The notes beneath the pieces are model-generated. The model saw only the letters and a list, made by a program, of their open reading frames with translations. It did no database searches and was not told where the DNA came from. From assembly GCF_014204545.1 (NCBI RefSeq), contig NZ_JACHLJ010000001.1, positions 806,001 through 870,000 of the forward strand: a stretch of DNA of 64,000 nucleotides. The letters are read 5' to 3'. Made by a program: the position numbers and the translations under genes. Of this stretch, positions 15,811 through 23,010 are shown piece by piece; the first letter of the stretch is position 1, and each line of letters begins with the position of its first letter. The DNA comes from Brevundimonas vesicularis (lineage in GTDB: Bacteria; Pseudomonadota; Alphaproteobacteria; Caulobacterales; Caulobacteraceae).

Positions 15811-16257
15811 CTAGCCCTCCCTGTTGGAGGAAGGGGCGGCGCCCTGATATTCGGCGTAGTACTGAGCGGCGGACGCGTAGGCATCGAGGCCGGCAGCAGC
15901 CCAGAAGGCGCGCTCATTCCGCTTGTGCTGGTCGTGCTGGTGGTGGTGGTGGCAGAGCGGGTTGCAGTGACGGTCGTGATTGCGCCGCTGCATGCCCGGG
16001 TTCACTGATCCAGCCGCCGCGTCGCTATAGCGGACATGCGCAGCCTCCACCGGGCCGTCACAGCCGCCCATGTGGCGCACGGCGCACGGCTGGCGGCGCA
16101 GGAAGGCGAGGAACCCCGTGTCGGTCTCGCGACCGCGCGTGGCGGTTCCTCGGGCTTTGCGTTCACCCTTGATCTTGGCTTTGGCCTCTTTCCGCTGGGC
16201 CGACTTGATGCGGGCGGCGGCGCGGATGATGTCGCGCTCTTGAGCGGTGACCATCAT
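15811..16257 (-). CDS. DUF968/HNH-like recombination nuclease
   Basis: 148 aa from ATG 16257, which overlaps the upstream stop as ATGA. After a basic N-terminus it has CAVRHMGGCDGPVEAAHVRYSD, then a His-rich metal site, LCHHHHQHDQH, encoded by a GTG-triplet run visible on the plus strand near 15935-15955. This arrangement matches phage Rap/DUF968-type HNH nucleases, which nick recombination intermediates. It sits beside NinB and ERF, supporting a recombination role. Confidence 0.75.
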   Translation of the reverse strand: MMVTAQERDIIRAAARIKSAQRKEAKAKIKGERKARGTATRGRETDTGFLAFLRRQPCAVRHMGGCDGPVEAAHVRYSDAAAGSVNPGMQRRNHDRHCNPLCHHHHQHDQHKRNERAFWAAAGLDAYASAAQYYAEYQGAAPSSNREG

Positions 16258-16736
16258 GCGGCCTCCCCGATGTGACGCCACGACCGGCCGTCTGCGATGG
16301 ATTGGATGGTGGCCGGGTGAACGCCAAACTTGGCGGCCAGCCCTCGCTGCGTGCTGCCATGAAGGAGTTGAGCCTTGATCGAGCGGACCTGAGCGTCGGT
16401 CAGCCGCGCCTTGCCACTCTTTTCACCACGAGCGACGACACCGCGCCCCTTGGCGGTCATGTCGGCCATGTTGTCTTTCTGCGTCCCGAGGAAGAGGTGA
16501 TCTGGGTTGCAGCAAAGGCGAACATCGCACTTGTGACAGACCATCAGGCCGTCCGGGATGGGGCCCTTAAAGGCCATCCATGCGGCTCTGCTAGCCGCGA
16601 CGCTCTTCCCGCGAATGGGCAAGTTGCCGTAGCCGGCATTTGCGATGATCGCGCCTGACCACAGCCAACAGCCGCCCACGGTGTCGTATTCGACGCGGCG
16701 CAGTATCCGATCAGCGAGAGGGTGCTCCTTGATCAT
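16254..16736 (-). CDS. HNH endonuclease (homing type)
   Basis: 160 aa. The HNH core reads VCHKCDVRLCCNPDHLFLGTQKDNM (residues about 65-90), followed by a NUMOD-like linker and a C-terminal helix-turn-helix (LTDAQVRSIKAQLLHGSTQRGLAAKFGVHPATIQSI). This is the architecture of free-standing homing endonucleases. It lies between two recombination genes and overlaps both by 4 nt. Confidence 0.85.
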   Translation of the reverse strand: MIKEHPLADRILRRVEYDTVGGCWLWSGAIIANAGYGNLPIRGKSVAASRAAWMAFKGPIPDGLMVCHKCDVRLCCNPDHLFLGTQKDNMADMTAKGRGVVARGEKSGKARLTDAQVRSIKAQLLHGSTQRGLAAKFGVHPATIQSIADGRSWRHIGEAA

Positions 16737-17155
16737 GCCGCCCTCCGCAAGTCTGCATCGGCGTCGAAGTGCTCGATTGTCAGATTGTTCTGCGCGGACC
16801 AGGCCAAGATCAGCTCAATGAGATCCGAAAACTCGGACTTGGTGAGCTTGGACGACTGAAGCCCGAGCGGGAGCATGGAGGTGCCGTCAAGGGTCGGCAC
16901 AAAGCGCACCTCACGCCCAAGCGCCGCCAAGAACAAAGCCTTGTACGTTTCGGCATCCATCTGGACGCCGTTGTGCTCGGGGCGCTGTTTGACGATCTGG
17001 CCCAGCAGTGACCAGAGGGCGGCGTTCTGAGCGTCCGAGCGCTTCCCGTCGCGGACCTCCATCACCATGCCGAGACCTTCGCGGCAGGCCTTTTCGACCC
17101 AGGCGTGGGCGCGTTCGCGGGTGAAGGCGTTCAGGGGGATGGCGAACCGGCTCAC
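16733..17155 (-). CDS. ninB: NinB-family recombination protein
   Basis: 140 aa. Corresponds to lambda NinB/Orf, a recombination mediator that loads on SSB-coated DNA. Recognised by KRSDAQNAALWSLLGQI, the middle YKALFLAALGREVRFVPTLDG, and SKLTKSEFSDLIELILAW. Normal family length. Its neighbours ERF, HNH and DUF968 proteins make up a phage recombination module. Confidence 0.88.
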   Translation of the reverse strand: MSRFAIPLNAFTRERAHAWVEKACREGLGMVMEVRDGKRSDAQNAALWSLLGQIVKQRPEHNGVQMDAETYKALFLAALGREVRFVPTLDGTSMLPLGLQSSKLTKSEFSDLIELILAWSAQNNLTIEHFDADADLRRAA

Positions 17156-17892
17156 AGCACGCGCTCTTCAGTGATCGCCACGCCAGGGATCATCGAACCG
17201 CGGCGGCCTGCGCGGACGTCAGCGTCGACCATGCTCTGGACCAGACGGCGGAACGGGCCATCGTCCTGGCGCCAGTAGAACTTCACCGCCTCGTTCAGGT
17301 CGATGATGGTCCCGACGTGCTTGGTGCGCAGGCCCATGGCCCGTTCACCACCCGTCGCGTGGGCGCGGTCGTTCGCTGCGATCTTCGCCGCCCGCTGAGC
17401 GTCTTCGGCCTCGCGGATCTTATCTTCGGCGGCCTCGCGGGCTTCCAGGTTGGCCGCGTCGGCGTTGCGGATGGCCTCAGCGGCGGCACGGGCGGCCTTC
17501 TCCGCTTCCTCGCGGGCGATGCGTTCCTTCTCGCGCTTCTCGTCGTCCAGCTTGCGCAGATACGGCGCCAAGGCGGCCTTGAGCGCGGCGACAGCCTTGT
17601 GGACTTTGCCGGGCGTCTTGTTCGTCGCCGGAGCGAAGAGCGGCGCATACTTGTCCTGCACCGCCGCCTTGGCGTCATCGAACGGCTTCACCTCGACCTT
17701 GCGCTGCTTCTCGGCGGCGTCGGCCGACTTACGCAGGGCGTCGATCACAGCCGACACGGCGTCAGCCTGCTTTTGGGTTTCGATGGTCGCTCCGTCGGCC
17801 CAGTTGCGGGCTTCTTCCAGCCACGACTCCGCGTCCTCGGCGATCAGGTCGAAGGGTGTCGAGTTCGACAGGTGGATGGGCTCGGCGCTCAT
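17152..17892 (-). CDS. Coiled-coil phage protein near ERF
   Basis: 246 aa. Residues about 110-175 are an uninterrupted charged coiled coil (KLDDEKREKERIAREEAEKAARAAAEA). The flanks are conserved in phage recombination operons: an N-terminal helical domain, then a C-terminal domain with VKFYWRQDDGPFRRLVQSMVDADVRAG. Function unknown; recombination accessory by context. Overlaps neighbours by 4 nt on both sides. Confidence 0.7.
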   Translation of the reverse strand: MSAEPIHLSNSTPFDLIAEDAESWLEEARNWADGATIETQKQADAVSAVIDALRKSADAAEKQRKVEVKPFDDAKAAVQDKYAPLFAPATNKTPGKVHKAVAALKAALAPYLRKLDDEKREKERIAREEAEKAARAAAEAIRNADAANLEAREAAEDKIREAEDAQRAAKIAANDRAHATGGERAMGLRTKHVGTIIDLNEAVKFYWRQDDGPFRRLVQSMVDADVRAGRRGSMIPGVAITEERVL

Positions 17893-18092
17893 GCCGCATC
17901 CTCCGACTGAGCAGCTTGCTCAGCGGCGAAGGCGTCGTCCCGGCGCTGCAGTTCTGCAGCCATGGCGTCGATCTCGGCCTGGCGCAGGCCGTCACGCTGT
18001 TCGCGGACCAGCTTGGCGTGGGCGCTGGCCAGGTGCGGATACGCCATGTCAGCGATCACGACGTCTTGGCCCTTGGAGTTCACGTAGAACAT
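17889..18092 (-). CDS. Small phage protein
   Basis: 67 aa, helical, no domain recognised. Starts at the stop codon of ERF (TGATG), so it is translated with it. Confidence 0.65.
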   Translation of the reverse strand: MFYVNSKGQDVVIADMAYPHLASAHAKLVREQRDGLRQAEIDAMAAELQRRDDAFAAEQAAQSEDAA

Positions 18093-18916
18093 CAGGCGGC
18101 TTCCTTTTGATCGAAGGGGGTTTCTTCGGAGGCGGGCTTCTCAGTCGGAGCCTCGGCGAAGCGCTTGGCCTCGGTGCGCATCACGCCGATGACGTGGGCG
18201 AAGTTGCCGTCGTCCAGCGTTTCGCGAAGGCCGCTCTTCTGGCCCTCCCAGAAGTGGGTGAACTCTTCCTTCGTCTTGGCTTGGCGCAGTTGGTCGGCGG
18301 CGTATTGAGCGGCGGCGCTGGGGAAGTCCGGTTCGCGCTGCTGCTGCTGATGCTGATGGTTTCCAGCCGGGCGTTGCGGCGACGCGGCATTCGCGCCGTC
18401 ATCGTCATCCTCTGCCGCAACACCGATCATCGCCGTCAGTGCGTAGCGACGGGCATAGGTGAGCGCTGATCCCATCTGCTGATGGTCAGCAGCGATTTGG
18501 CAGACCGGGTAGTCGCCCTCGATCCACTGACCTGCGTGAGACAGGCGCGTGACCAACATCATCATGTTGGTGCGCGGCATCGGCACTTGCGTGATGGAGA
18601 TGCCGTGCTTGGCGAGGATTGGGCGCGAGGAAGCCAGCACGTCGCCTATGTCGGCATACGTGTAGGACATCTCGAAGTCCTTGCCGGTCTTCTTGGAAAC
18701 GCCCTTTACTTTGGCTGTCTTGGTCTTCGCCGGGTTTTCCAGCTCGACCTGAGCCTTTGCCAAGGCGACATCGAACTTGTCGGTATGAACCGAAGTGCGG
18801 AGGGCGCTGCTAGGCGACGATTGCTCAGTCATGGATTGCTCCGAAGGTTCGGCAGCATCCCGGAGGGCTTCTTGGGCCTCTCCGGTCTCTGCTGCGGGGA
18901 AAAGGGTGTCGGTCAC
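18092..18916 (-). CDS. ERF-family single-strand annealing protein
   Basis: 274 aa from GTG 18916, which overlaps the upstream stop as GTGA. The ERF core spans about residues 35-150: an N-terminal helix, YTYADIGDVLASSRPILAKHGISITQ, GDYPVCQIAADHQQMGSALTYARRYALTAMIGVAAEDDDD. The linker is Gln/His-rich and the C-terminus acidic. ERF proteins anneal complementary strands during phage recombination and circularisation. Confidence 0.9.
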   Translation of the reverse strand: MTDTLFPAAETGEAQEALRDAAEPSEQSMTEQSSPSSALRTSVHTDKFDVALAKAQVELENPAKTKTAKVKGVSKKTGKDFEMSYTYADIGDVLASSRPILAKHGISITQVPMPRTNMMMLVTRLSHAGQWIEGDYPVCQIAADHQQMGSALTYARRYALTAMIGVAAEDDDDGANAASPQRPAGNHQHQQQQREPDFPSAAAQYAADQLRQAKTKEEFTHFWEGQKSGLRETLDDGNFAHVIGVMRTEAKRFAEAPTEKPASEETPFDQKEAA

Positions 18917-19155
18917 GGCAGGCGGCTCCACAGCAGGGCCAGCGCGGCGACGGGCGCCATGCAGGCCAGCAGAGCGGGAACGAGGGCCAGCAGCCGGAAC
19001 GGCGTGGCGCGGGCGTCGAACGGCGCGGTGCGCGGGTCGCCCCAATGCCCGACCGGATCAGCAGACCCGACGACCGACATGGAGCGGTCACGGTTGCCGG
19101 TGGCGCGGGCGGCGGGGAACAGCGGATCGGCCGGGATGATGCGGAGGTCGGTCAC
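18913..19155 (-). CDS. Small single-pass membrane protein
   Basis: 80 aa with one C-terminal hydrophobic segment (LLALVPALLACMAPVAALALL). No family recognised. Held in the early operon by 4-nt overlaps. Confidence 0.6.
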   Translation of the reverse strand: MTDLRIIPADPLFPAARATGNRDRSMSVVGSADPVGHWGDPRTAPFDARATPFRLLALVPALLACMAPVAALALLWSRLP

Positions 19156-19358
19156 GCTGCGGCCTCCACGGGGCTGTAATCCAGCTCTTTCGGGTGGCAG
19201 GGCGTCGAGAACTTCATGCCGTCGAACACGACGTGGACGTAGTTGTCGTAAGCCTTCTTGCCCGCGATCTTACCGAACTTGCCGGTCACCGTGTGCCGGA
19301 CGCGCGCACCGGGAACCGGGTTCACGCCGTACGCTTGTTTCACATATTCGTAGGCCAT
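19152..19358 (-). CDS. Small phage protein
   Basis: 68 aa, beta-rich: VPGARVRHTVTGKFGKIAGKKAYDNYVHVVFDG looks like a small SH3-like barrel. The role is unknown. TGATG-type or 4-nt junctions with its neighbours. Confidence 0.65.
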   Translation of the reverse strand: MAYEYVKQAYGVNPVPGARVRHTVTGKFGKIAGKKAYDNYVHVVFDGMKFSTPCHPKELDYSPVEAAA

Positions 19359-19672
19359 TAGGCTGCGGCTCCCATGCTCACCGGAACAGCCAGGGCCGAA
19401 CCGGAAGGGTCTGTGTCAGGGGTGGTGGGGTCAGCATCGTTCGCGGCGTTCAGGCGGCGGCTCATGGCCTCGCCCAGCCGGACGGCCCTCGTGACGGAGC
19501 GGACCTGAAGGTCGATCAGCGTCCCGAGGATTTCGCGGGTCAGCGCGTCCTCTTCGGGCTCGCAGGTCGGACCCCAGCGTTCGCGGAAGTCGCGGATCGC
19601 CTCGATGGCGGCGTCAACGGCTGTAGGGCCTACGCTGTCCTTGAGGGCGGTGATGGCGCGTATGCGGTTCAC
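19358..19672 (-). CDS. Phage protein of unknown function
   Basis: 104 aa, GTG start overlapping the upstream stop as GTGA. Helical N-terminus, then a Thr/Pro/Asp tail. No domain recognised. Confidence 0.6.
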   Translation of the reverse strand: MNRIRAITALKDSVGPTAVDAAIEAIRDFRERWGPTCEPEEDALTREILGTLIDLQVRSVTRAVRLGEAMSRRLNAANDADPTTPDTDPSGSALAVPVSMGAAA

Positions 19673-19818
19673 AGGTCACCACCCTGTTCGAAGTAGGCCG
19701 TGACTTCCTCTGGGGTCATAACGTCGATGACCTGTTCCGCCTCGCGGTCCCAGATGACCGAGATACCTTCGGCCTCCGGCGCTTCGCACGGCACGATGAT
19801 GAAACGGTCGCCGATCAT
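19669..19818 (-). CDS. 49-aa acidic phage protein
   Basis: Begins MIGDRFIIVPCEAPEAEGIS and ends in a helix with TPEEVTAYFEQGGDL. The ATG overlaps the preceding stop as ATGA and its own stop overlaps the next GTG, so both ends fit the operon. Too short for automatic calling but well supported by coupling. Confidence 0.7.
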   Translation of the reverse strand: MIGDRFIIVPCEAPEAEGISVIWDREAEQVIDVMTPEEVTAYFEQGGDL

Positions 19819-20225
19819 GCCGCCACCGCCGAGAACATCGCCGCCTTCGCCACGGTCAGCTCACGGCGCCATTCAGCAGCCTTGCGCTCTCCGATTTCCT
19901 TGCGGGCGAGGTAGGCGGTCAGGGCGTCGCCCTTAGCGACCGAGATCAGATAGTCGAGGTCGGCGTTCGCCCTGCCCTCTTCCATGGCTTGAAAGTCGTA
20001 GAGGGCGGCGCGGATGGCGCTGTCGCCTTCGTCATTCCGGTGCGGGCCGAAGTCGCGCAGGGCGGCGGCGGACGATCCGGCGTGAAGCGCCATCTGGCGG
20101 GCGGTCGCAGCGGCCTCGCTGGGCGAACCGGCCCAGACCTGATCGGCAATCTGTGCGCCTTCCGGCAGCAGACGAAGCGCGGCTTCGTGCTTTCCGGGGC
20201 GGCGTTGGGTGGAGGCGGCCATCAC
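19815..20225 (-). CDS. Helical phage early protein
   Basis: 136 aa, alpha-helical throughout, no domain recognised. Second gene of the leftward operon, overlapping the HTH regulator gene by 4 nt. Confidence 0.65.
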   Translation of the reverse strand: MMAASTQRRPGKHEAALRLLPEGAQIADQVWAGSPSEAAATARQMALHAGSSAAALRDFGPHRNDEGDSAIRAALYDFQAMEEGRANADLDYLISVAKGDALTAYLARKEIGERKAAEWRRELTVAKAAMFSAVAA

Positions 20226-20536
20226 GCGGCCTCACGTTCGGCGATGGCGACAGCGCAGGCGGCGCGGCCCGCTTCAGCGCGCAGCAGCTTGCGGACGGCG
20301 GGGCCATCGACGGGCGGTTCATAGCGCATGGCGATCCGCCACAGGTCCGCCTTGCTGGCGACGTTGGCGAAGACGGCGCCGGTGGACATGCCCATCTCGT
20401 CGGCGATCTCGCGGATGCCGATGGCTTCATAGGTGCCGGGCTCAGCCCAAAGCTTGCGGGCGGCGGCGATCAGCTTGGCGCGGGTCGCGGCTTTGGCGAG
20501 CTGGCGCTTGTTCGGGGTGGTGGCTTGGGTCTGCAT
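20222..20536 (-). CDS. TetR-type HTH protein without ligand domain
   Basis: 104 aa. Residues 16-70 match the TetR/AcrR DNA-binding domain: ATRAKLIAAARKLWAEPGTYEAIGIREIADEMGMSTGAVFANVASKADLW. Normal TetR proteins are about 200 aa with a C-terminal ligand and dimerisation domain; here only 34 residues follow. As first gene of the leftward operon, directly behind two operators, it may be an early transcription regulator. Target unknown. Confidence 0.8.
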   Translation of the reverse strand: MQTQATTPNKRQLAKAATRAKLIAAARKLWAEPGTYEAIGIREIADEMGMSTGAVFANVASKADLWRIAMRYEPPVDGPAVRKLLRAEAGRAACAVAIAEREAA

Positions 20537-20561
20537 GAGTGCGGCTCCGTTGTTGAAGCCA

Positions 20562-20578
20562 TCCTACACATCGTAGGG
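20562..20578. promoter_or_regulatory. Left immunity operator OL1
   Basis: TCCTACACATCGTAGGG differs at two positions from the perfect 17-bp palindrome at 22987-23003. It lies 26 bp upstream of the leftward operon's first start codon. Confidence 0.7.
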
Positions 20579-20596
20579 ATTGCGTCTAGCCCCTAT

Positions 20597-20613
20597 TCCT
20601 ACTTTTTGTAGGC
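20597..20613. promoter_or_regulatory. Left immunity operator OL2
   Basis: TCCTACTTTTTGTAGGC has perfect CCTAC/GTAGG arms in the same 17-bp frame, 35 bp from OL1 centre to centre. It could control both the leftward operon and the plus-strand gene at 20709. Confidence 0.65.
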
Positions 20614-20708
20614 ATGGATACGCCAAATCCGGACGTAGCCTCTCGCGCTAGGACTCGACTTGGCTGCAAAACCGGCGATTCGTTAACGGGAGAGAGAGGA
20701 GACGGTAG

Positions 20709-20954
20709 ATGGCCAGAAAGACGATCTATTGCGCTCAGGCGTTCTGGCGCCGGGGCGGCCGGTTGGTCGGCGGTGAGGTGCGACAGTTCTTGAACGAGGA
20801 TCGGGCGCGCGCCGGGGCGGACATTCTGCTGACCGGGGCGGACGGCGTTGCAGTCTTCAGCCTGGAGGGCCATCCAGACGAAGATCTTTGGGATGAACCA
20901 AAGATGATCGCGCTTATGGGCGACACGCCCCGCCACGACGTGCTGGCGGCCTAG
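20709..20954 (+). CDS. Phage protein of unknown function
   Basis: 81 aa behind a strong ribosome site (GAGAGAGGAGACGG). Beta-rich start (ARKTIYCAQAFWRRGGRLVGGEVRQF) and an acidic end. It is on the plus strand between the left operators and the toxin-antitoxin genes. No family recognised; perhaps expressed in the lysogen. Confidence 0.6.
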   Translation: MARKTIYCAQAFWRRGGRLVGGEVRQFLNEDRARAGADILLTGADGVAVFSLEGHPDEDLWDEPKMIALMGDTPRHDVLAA

Positions 20955-21019
20955 ACACCCGCACTGGCTGTGATACGCAAGATGATCAAGAGCGGCAGGG
21001 GGCCGCTAGGGGGAAGCAT

Positions 21020-21310
21020 TTGGAAATCCTGATTATAGCCGCCTTCATCGGCCTCATCCCGGCGGCCGTTGCTAAGAACAAGGGTCATGGGCCATTCTTC
21101 TTGTGGTGGATCTACGGCGCTGCGATCTTCATCGTGGCCATCATTCACGCCATCATGCTCAAGCCCCAGGGAGAGGCGGCGCGACGCATGACGGCCCCTC
21201 CTCCCGGCTTCAGCCATGCCGATGAAATCGCCAAGTTGAGCGACCTGAAAGAGAAGGGCATCCTCACTGAGGCCGAGTTCCAAGCGAAGAAAGCACAGCT
21301 TCTCAGCTAA
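21020..21310 (+). CDS. Membrane protein with SHOCT domain
   Basis: 96 aa from TTG 21020, with GGGGG nearby upstream. Two hydrophobic segments (about residues 2-18 and 26-46). The C-terminal 30 residues form a SHOCT motif (EIAKLSDLKEKGILTEAEFQAKKAQLL), a short oligomerisation domain common in membrane proteins and prophages. Ends 24 bp before a strong terminator. Confidence 0.7.
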   Translation: MEILIIAAFIGLIPAAVAKNKGHGPFFLWWIYGAAIFIVAIIHAIMLKPQGEAARRMTAPPPGFSHADEIAKLSDLKEKGILTEAEFQAKKAQLLS

Positions 21311-21333
21311 CTCGCAGCCATCCTGGAACGACC

Positions 21334-21363
21334 AACGGCGGCTCCATAAGGGGCCGCCGTTTT
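21334..21363 (+). terminator. Rho-independent terminator
   Basis: Stem ACGGCGGCTCC (21335-21345) with GGGGCCGCCGT (21350-21360), loop ATAA, one G-U pair, then TTTT. It separates the short plus-strand unit from the convergent toxin gene. Confidence 0.85.
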
Positions 21364-21367
21364 GCTG

Positions 21368-21739
21368 TCAGAGCCAGTTTCCGAGGCCGTCGAGTATCTG
21401 GTCCCGTTCCTCATCAGCGATCACGTCGCTGGATTCCACGAACTCTACAATCTTCATCAGCACATCAGCGCCAACCACTCCCTTCACCTCCATGCGCCGG
21501 CCCTTTAGGTCGGCAGGCGTAGGAGCAAGCACGAGGGTGCAGCAAACGATGGATTGCCCCGAAGGCGTGGGATCAAGAAATGGGAAGTCCGTGCATGGAA
21601 GCGACAAGTCGCCCTCGTAGACGCGCACCTTTGGCGAGTTGAGATAGAGGTACCGGCCGGCAAGACTGACGCAGAGGTGGAACTTCTCTTTCCCGGCGCT
21701 CCCGCTCCAGAACAGCACCACCTCTCCCGGCTTGTGCAT
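21368..21739 (-). CDS. Putative toxin of a Panacea toxin-antitoxin pair
   Basis: 123 aa. Its start codon shares one nucleotide with the antitoxin stop (TGATG). The first 75 residues are beta-rich, beginning KPGEVVLFWSGS with later YLYLNSP and FPFLDPTPSGQSIVCCTLVL, reminiscent of the MazF/PemK SH3-like barrel, followed by two helices. No catalytic residues can be assigned. The toxin role rests on coupling to a Panacea-domain gene; the biochemical activity is unknown. By hand count, two sampled 60-base lines in this pair are 52-53% GC, lower than most of the prophage. Confidence 0.6.
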   Translation of the reverse strand: MHKPGEVVLFWSGSAGKEKFHLCVSLAGRYLYLNSPKVRVYEGDLSLPCTDFPFLDPTPSGQSIVCCTLVLAPTPADLKGRRMEVKGVVGADVLMKIVEFVESSDVIADEERDQILDGLGNWL

Positions 21740-22302
21740 CAGGCGTAACGCGATGCCTCAGCGAGATCTGCTGCGAGCTCTTCGTCGGGCTCAGACATCA
21801 CTCGCGCGTAGTTCATAGGCGCGGAGCCCTTTTCACCACGGCTATTCCAAGCCTCTGTGTACGCAGGGTTCCTATGCGTCTTATCAACGACGCCGCCGAA
21901 GCGCAGGCTCTTCACTTCATCTAGCGCGGCAGATAGCGCCGCCGTATCCGTTTTCGACAGCACGCGAAGGTTAGGATCACGGCGGGGTCCGCGATAGAAG
22001 TAGGCGCGATTGTGAGCGTGCTCTCGACGCCAAGGCGGCCATGCTTCATCAGCGAAGTAGTGGTTTGGATTGTAGTTCGGCTTCAGCATGTCATATGCCG
22101 CTTCGGGCACAGGGCCGAACTCCAACGCAGCGTAGTTGTCGAAAGTAATAGGCCGGCCGTAGCGCTCCAAATGGGCGACATCGGCCAGAAACAAAGACTT
22201 CACGATTTCATATTGCGTGACAGGCGCGCGCCTGCGCTCGCCCTCCTGCACAAGATACAGGGTGGCCTCCAATATGCGTTTATGGTTTGGCGTCAGCCTC
22301 AC
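21739..22302 (-). CDS. Panacea (DUF4065, SocA-like) antitoxin
   Basis: 187 aa from GTG 22302, chosen because GGAGGGA lies 5 nt upstream; a TTG at 22422 would overlap the lipoprotein gene. The Panacea core is clear: ILEATLYLVQ, then APVTQYEIVKSLFLADVAHL, ERYGRPITFDNYAALEFGPVP and AAYDMLKP. These domains neutralise diverse toxins, and SocA of Caulobacter also delivers its toxin to ClpXP. Read in the same direction as the repressor, so it is expected to be expressed in the lysogen. Confidence 0.85.
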   Translation of the reverse strand: MRLTPNHKRILEATLYLVQEGERRRAPVTQYEIVKSLFLADVAHLERYGRPITFDNYAALEFGPVPEAAYDMLKPNYNPNHYFADEAWPPWRREHAHNRAYFYRGPRRDPNLRVLSKTDTAALSAALDEVKSLRFGGVVDKTHRNPAYTEAWNSRGEKGSAPMNYARVMSEPDEELAADLAEASRYA

Positions 22303-22330
22303 CGATTCCCTCCGTACCGCCACGTTATCC

Positions 22331-22359
22331 AGTATGATTCCTGAAGGATGCCTTGACAA
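22331..22359 (-). promoter_or_regulatory. Possible sigma-70 promoter of the toxin-antitoxin pair
   Basis: On the minus strand TTGTCA (22359-22354), a 17-bp spacer and CATACT (22336-22331), about 30 bp before the antitoxin GTG. Matches are 5/6 and 4/6 to consensus. Suggestive only. Confidence 0.4.
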
Positions 22360-22405
22360 CGGCGCATTTTGAGGGCGGTCGCGCCCTCCCAGAACTAGAC
22401 TAGCG

Positions 22406-22603
22406 TCAGCGGTATTGCTCAAGGCGCTCTAGGCGTCTCTCAAGGTCGTCAACCCGCAGCCGCTCCTCGTCAGACACGGCATAGGCGGCGTCGGCTCGTG
22501 CCTGGGCCTCGTCGGCCGCGTCTCTGGCTTCTTGATCTGCACAGCCCATGACGATCACACACGCTGCGACGGCAGCAACGCTGCGACCGAGCCGTCGCTT
22601 CAT
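22406..22603 (-). CDS. Small lipoprotein in the repressor operon
   Basis: 65 aa. Signal peptide ending in the lipobox VMGC (Cys21), then a charged coiled-coil helix (EARDAADEAQARADAAY..LERRLERLEQ), like a miniature Lpp. The ATG overlaps the repressor stop as ATGA, so it is co-expressed with the repressor in the lysogen. Could alter the envelope, for example superinfection exclusion; this is inference. Confidence 0.75.
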   Translation of the reverse strand: MKRRLGRSVAAVAACVIVMGCADQEARDAADEAQARADAAYAVSDEERLRVDDLERRLERLEQYR

Positions 22604-22917
22604 CCTTCGGTCCCTGTCCGCTTGAAGCTCTCCAGCACGCGAAGAGCCTGAGGCCTGCTTTCCTCGGGGATGTCAGCCCAAACGTCGAGGATGGCGGTCG
22701 GAAGGTCGTTGGGATCGTGGTCCAGCAGATAGCCGGGCGACGTGCTGAGGACCTTTGCGATTGGGTGCGCCCACTTGTCGGACAACCTGCGAACGCCGGT
22801 TTCGATGTGTCCAATAGTGGCAGTCGAACATCCTACAGCCTCCGCCAGCTCTTCCTGCGTGAGGTGGCGAAACATTCGCCAAGCGCGGACATGGTTCGGG
22901 AACGGAGCGTCTGCCAT
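22600..22917 (-). CDS. XRE-family prophage repressor (CI-like, no protease domain)
   Basis: 105 aa from ATG 22917. The helix-turn-helix is at residues 20-46 (LTQEELAEAVGCSTATIGHIETGVRRLS). The C-terminal 50 residues are short and helical, with no S24/LexA-type autoprotease domain, so RecA-stimulated self-cleavage is not possible. Divergent from the Cro-like gene across the operator region. Presumed to hold the lytic promoters off by binding the CCCTACA palindromes. Confidence 0.85.
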   Translation of the reverse strand: MADAPFPNHVRAWRMFRHLTQEELAEAVGCSTATIGHIETGVRRLSDKWAHPIAKVLSTSPGYLLDHDPNDLPTAILDVWADIPEESRPQALRVLESFKRTGTEG

Positions 22918-22934
22918 CTCTACATTATGAAGGG
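22918..22934. promoter_or_regulatory. Right immunity operator OR3 (degenerate)
   Basis: CTCTACATTATGAAGGG matches 5 of 7 bases per arm pair of the operator palindrome and directly abuts the repressor start codon, a position suited to autorepression. Confidence 0.45.
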
Positions 22935-22950
22935 GCGGCCGCGCCGTGTC

Positions 22951-22967
22951 CTTGCATGGAATGTAGG
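22951..22967. promoter_or_regulatory. Right immunity operator OR2 (weak half-site)
   Basis: Only the right arm (TGTAGG) is well conserved. It lies 36 bp from the perfect site and 33 bp from the degenerate one, which is why I list it at all. Confidence 0.35.
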
Positions 22968-22986
22968 ATCGGGGCTTGTCGCGTGA

Positions 22987-23003
22987 CCCTACACATTGTA
23001 GGG
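22987..23003. promoter_or_regulatory. Right immunity operator OR1, perfect palindrome
   Basis: CCCTACACATTGTAGGG: two perfect 7-bp arms around CAT, located 8 bp before the Cro-like start codon. The same motif recurs at the left operon (20562, 20597). Confidence 0.85.
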
Positions 23004-23010
23004 TTTGGTT

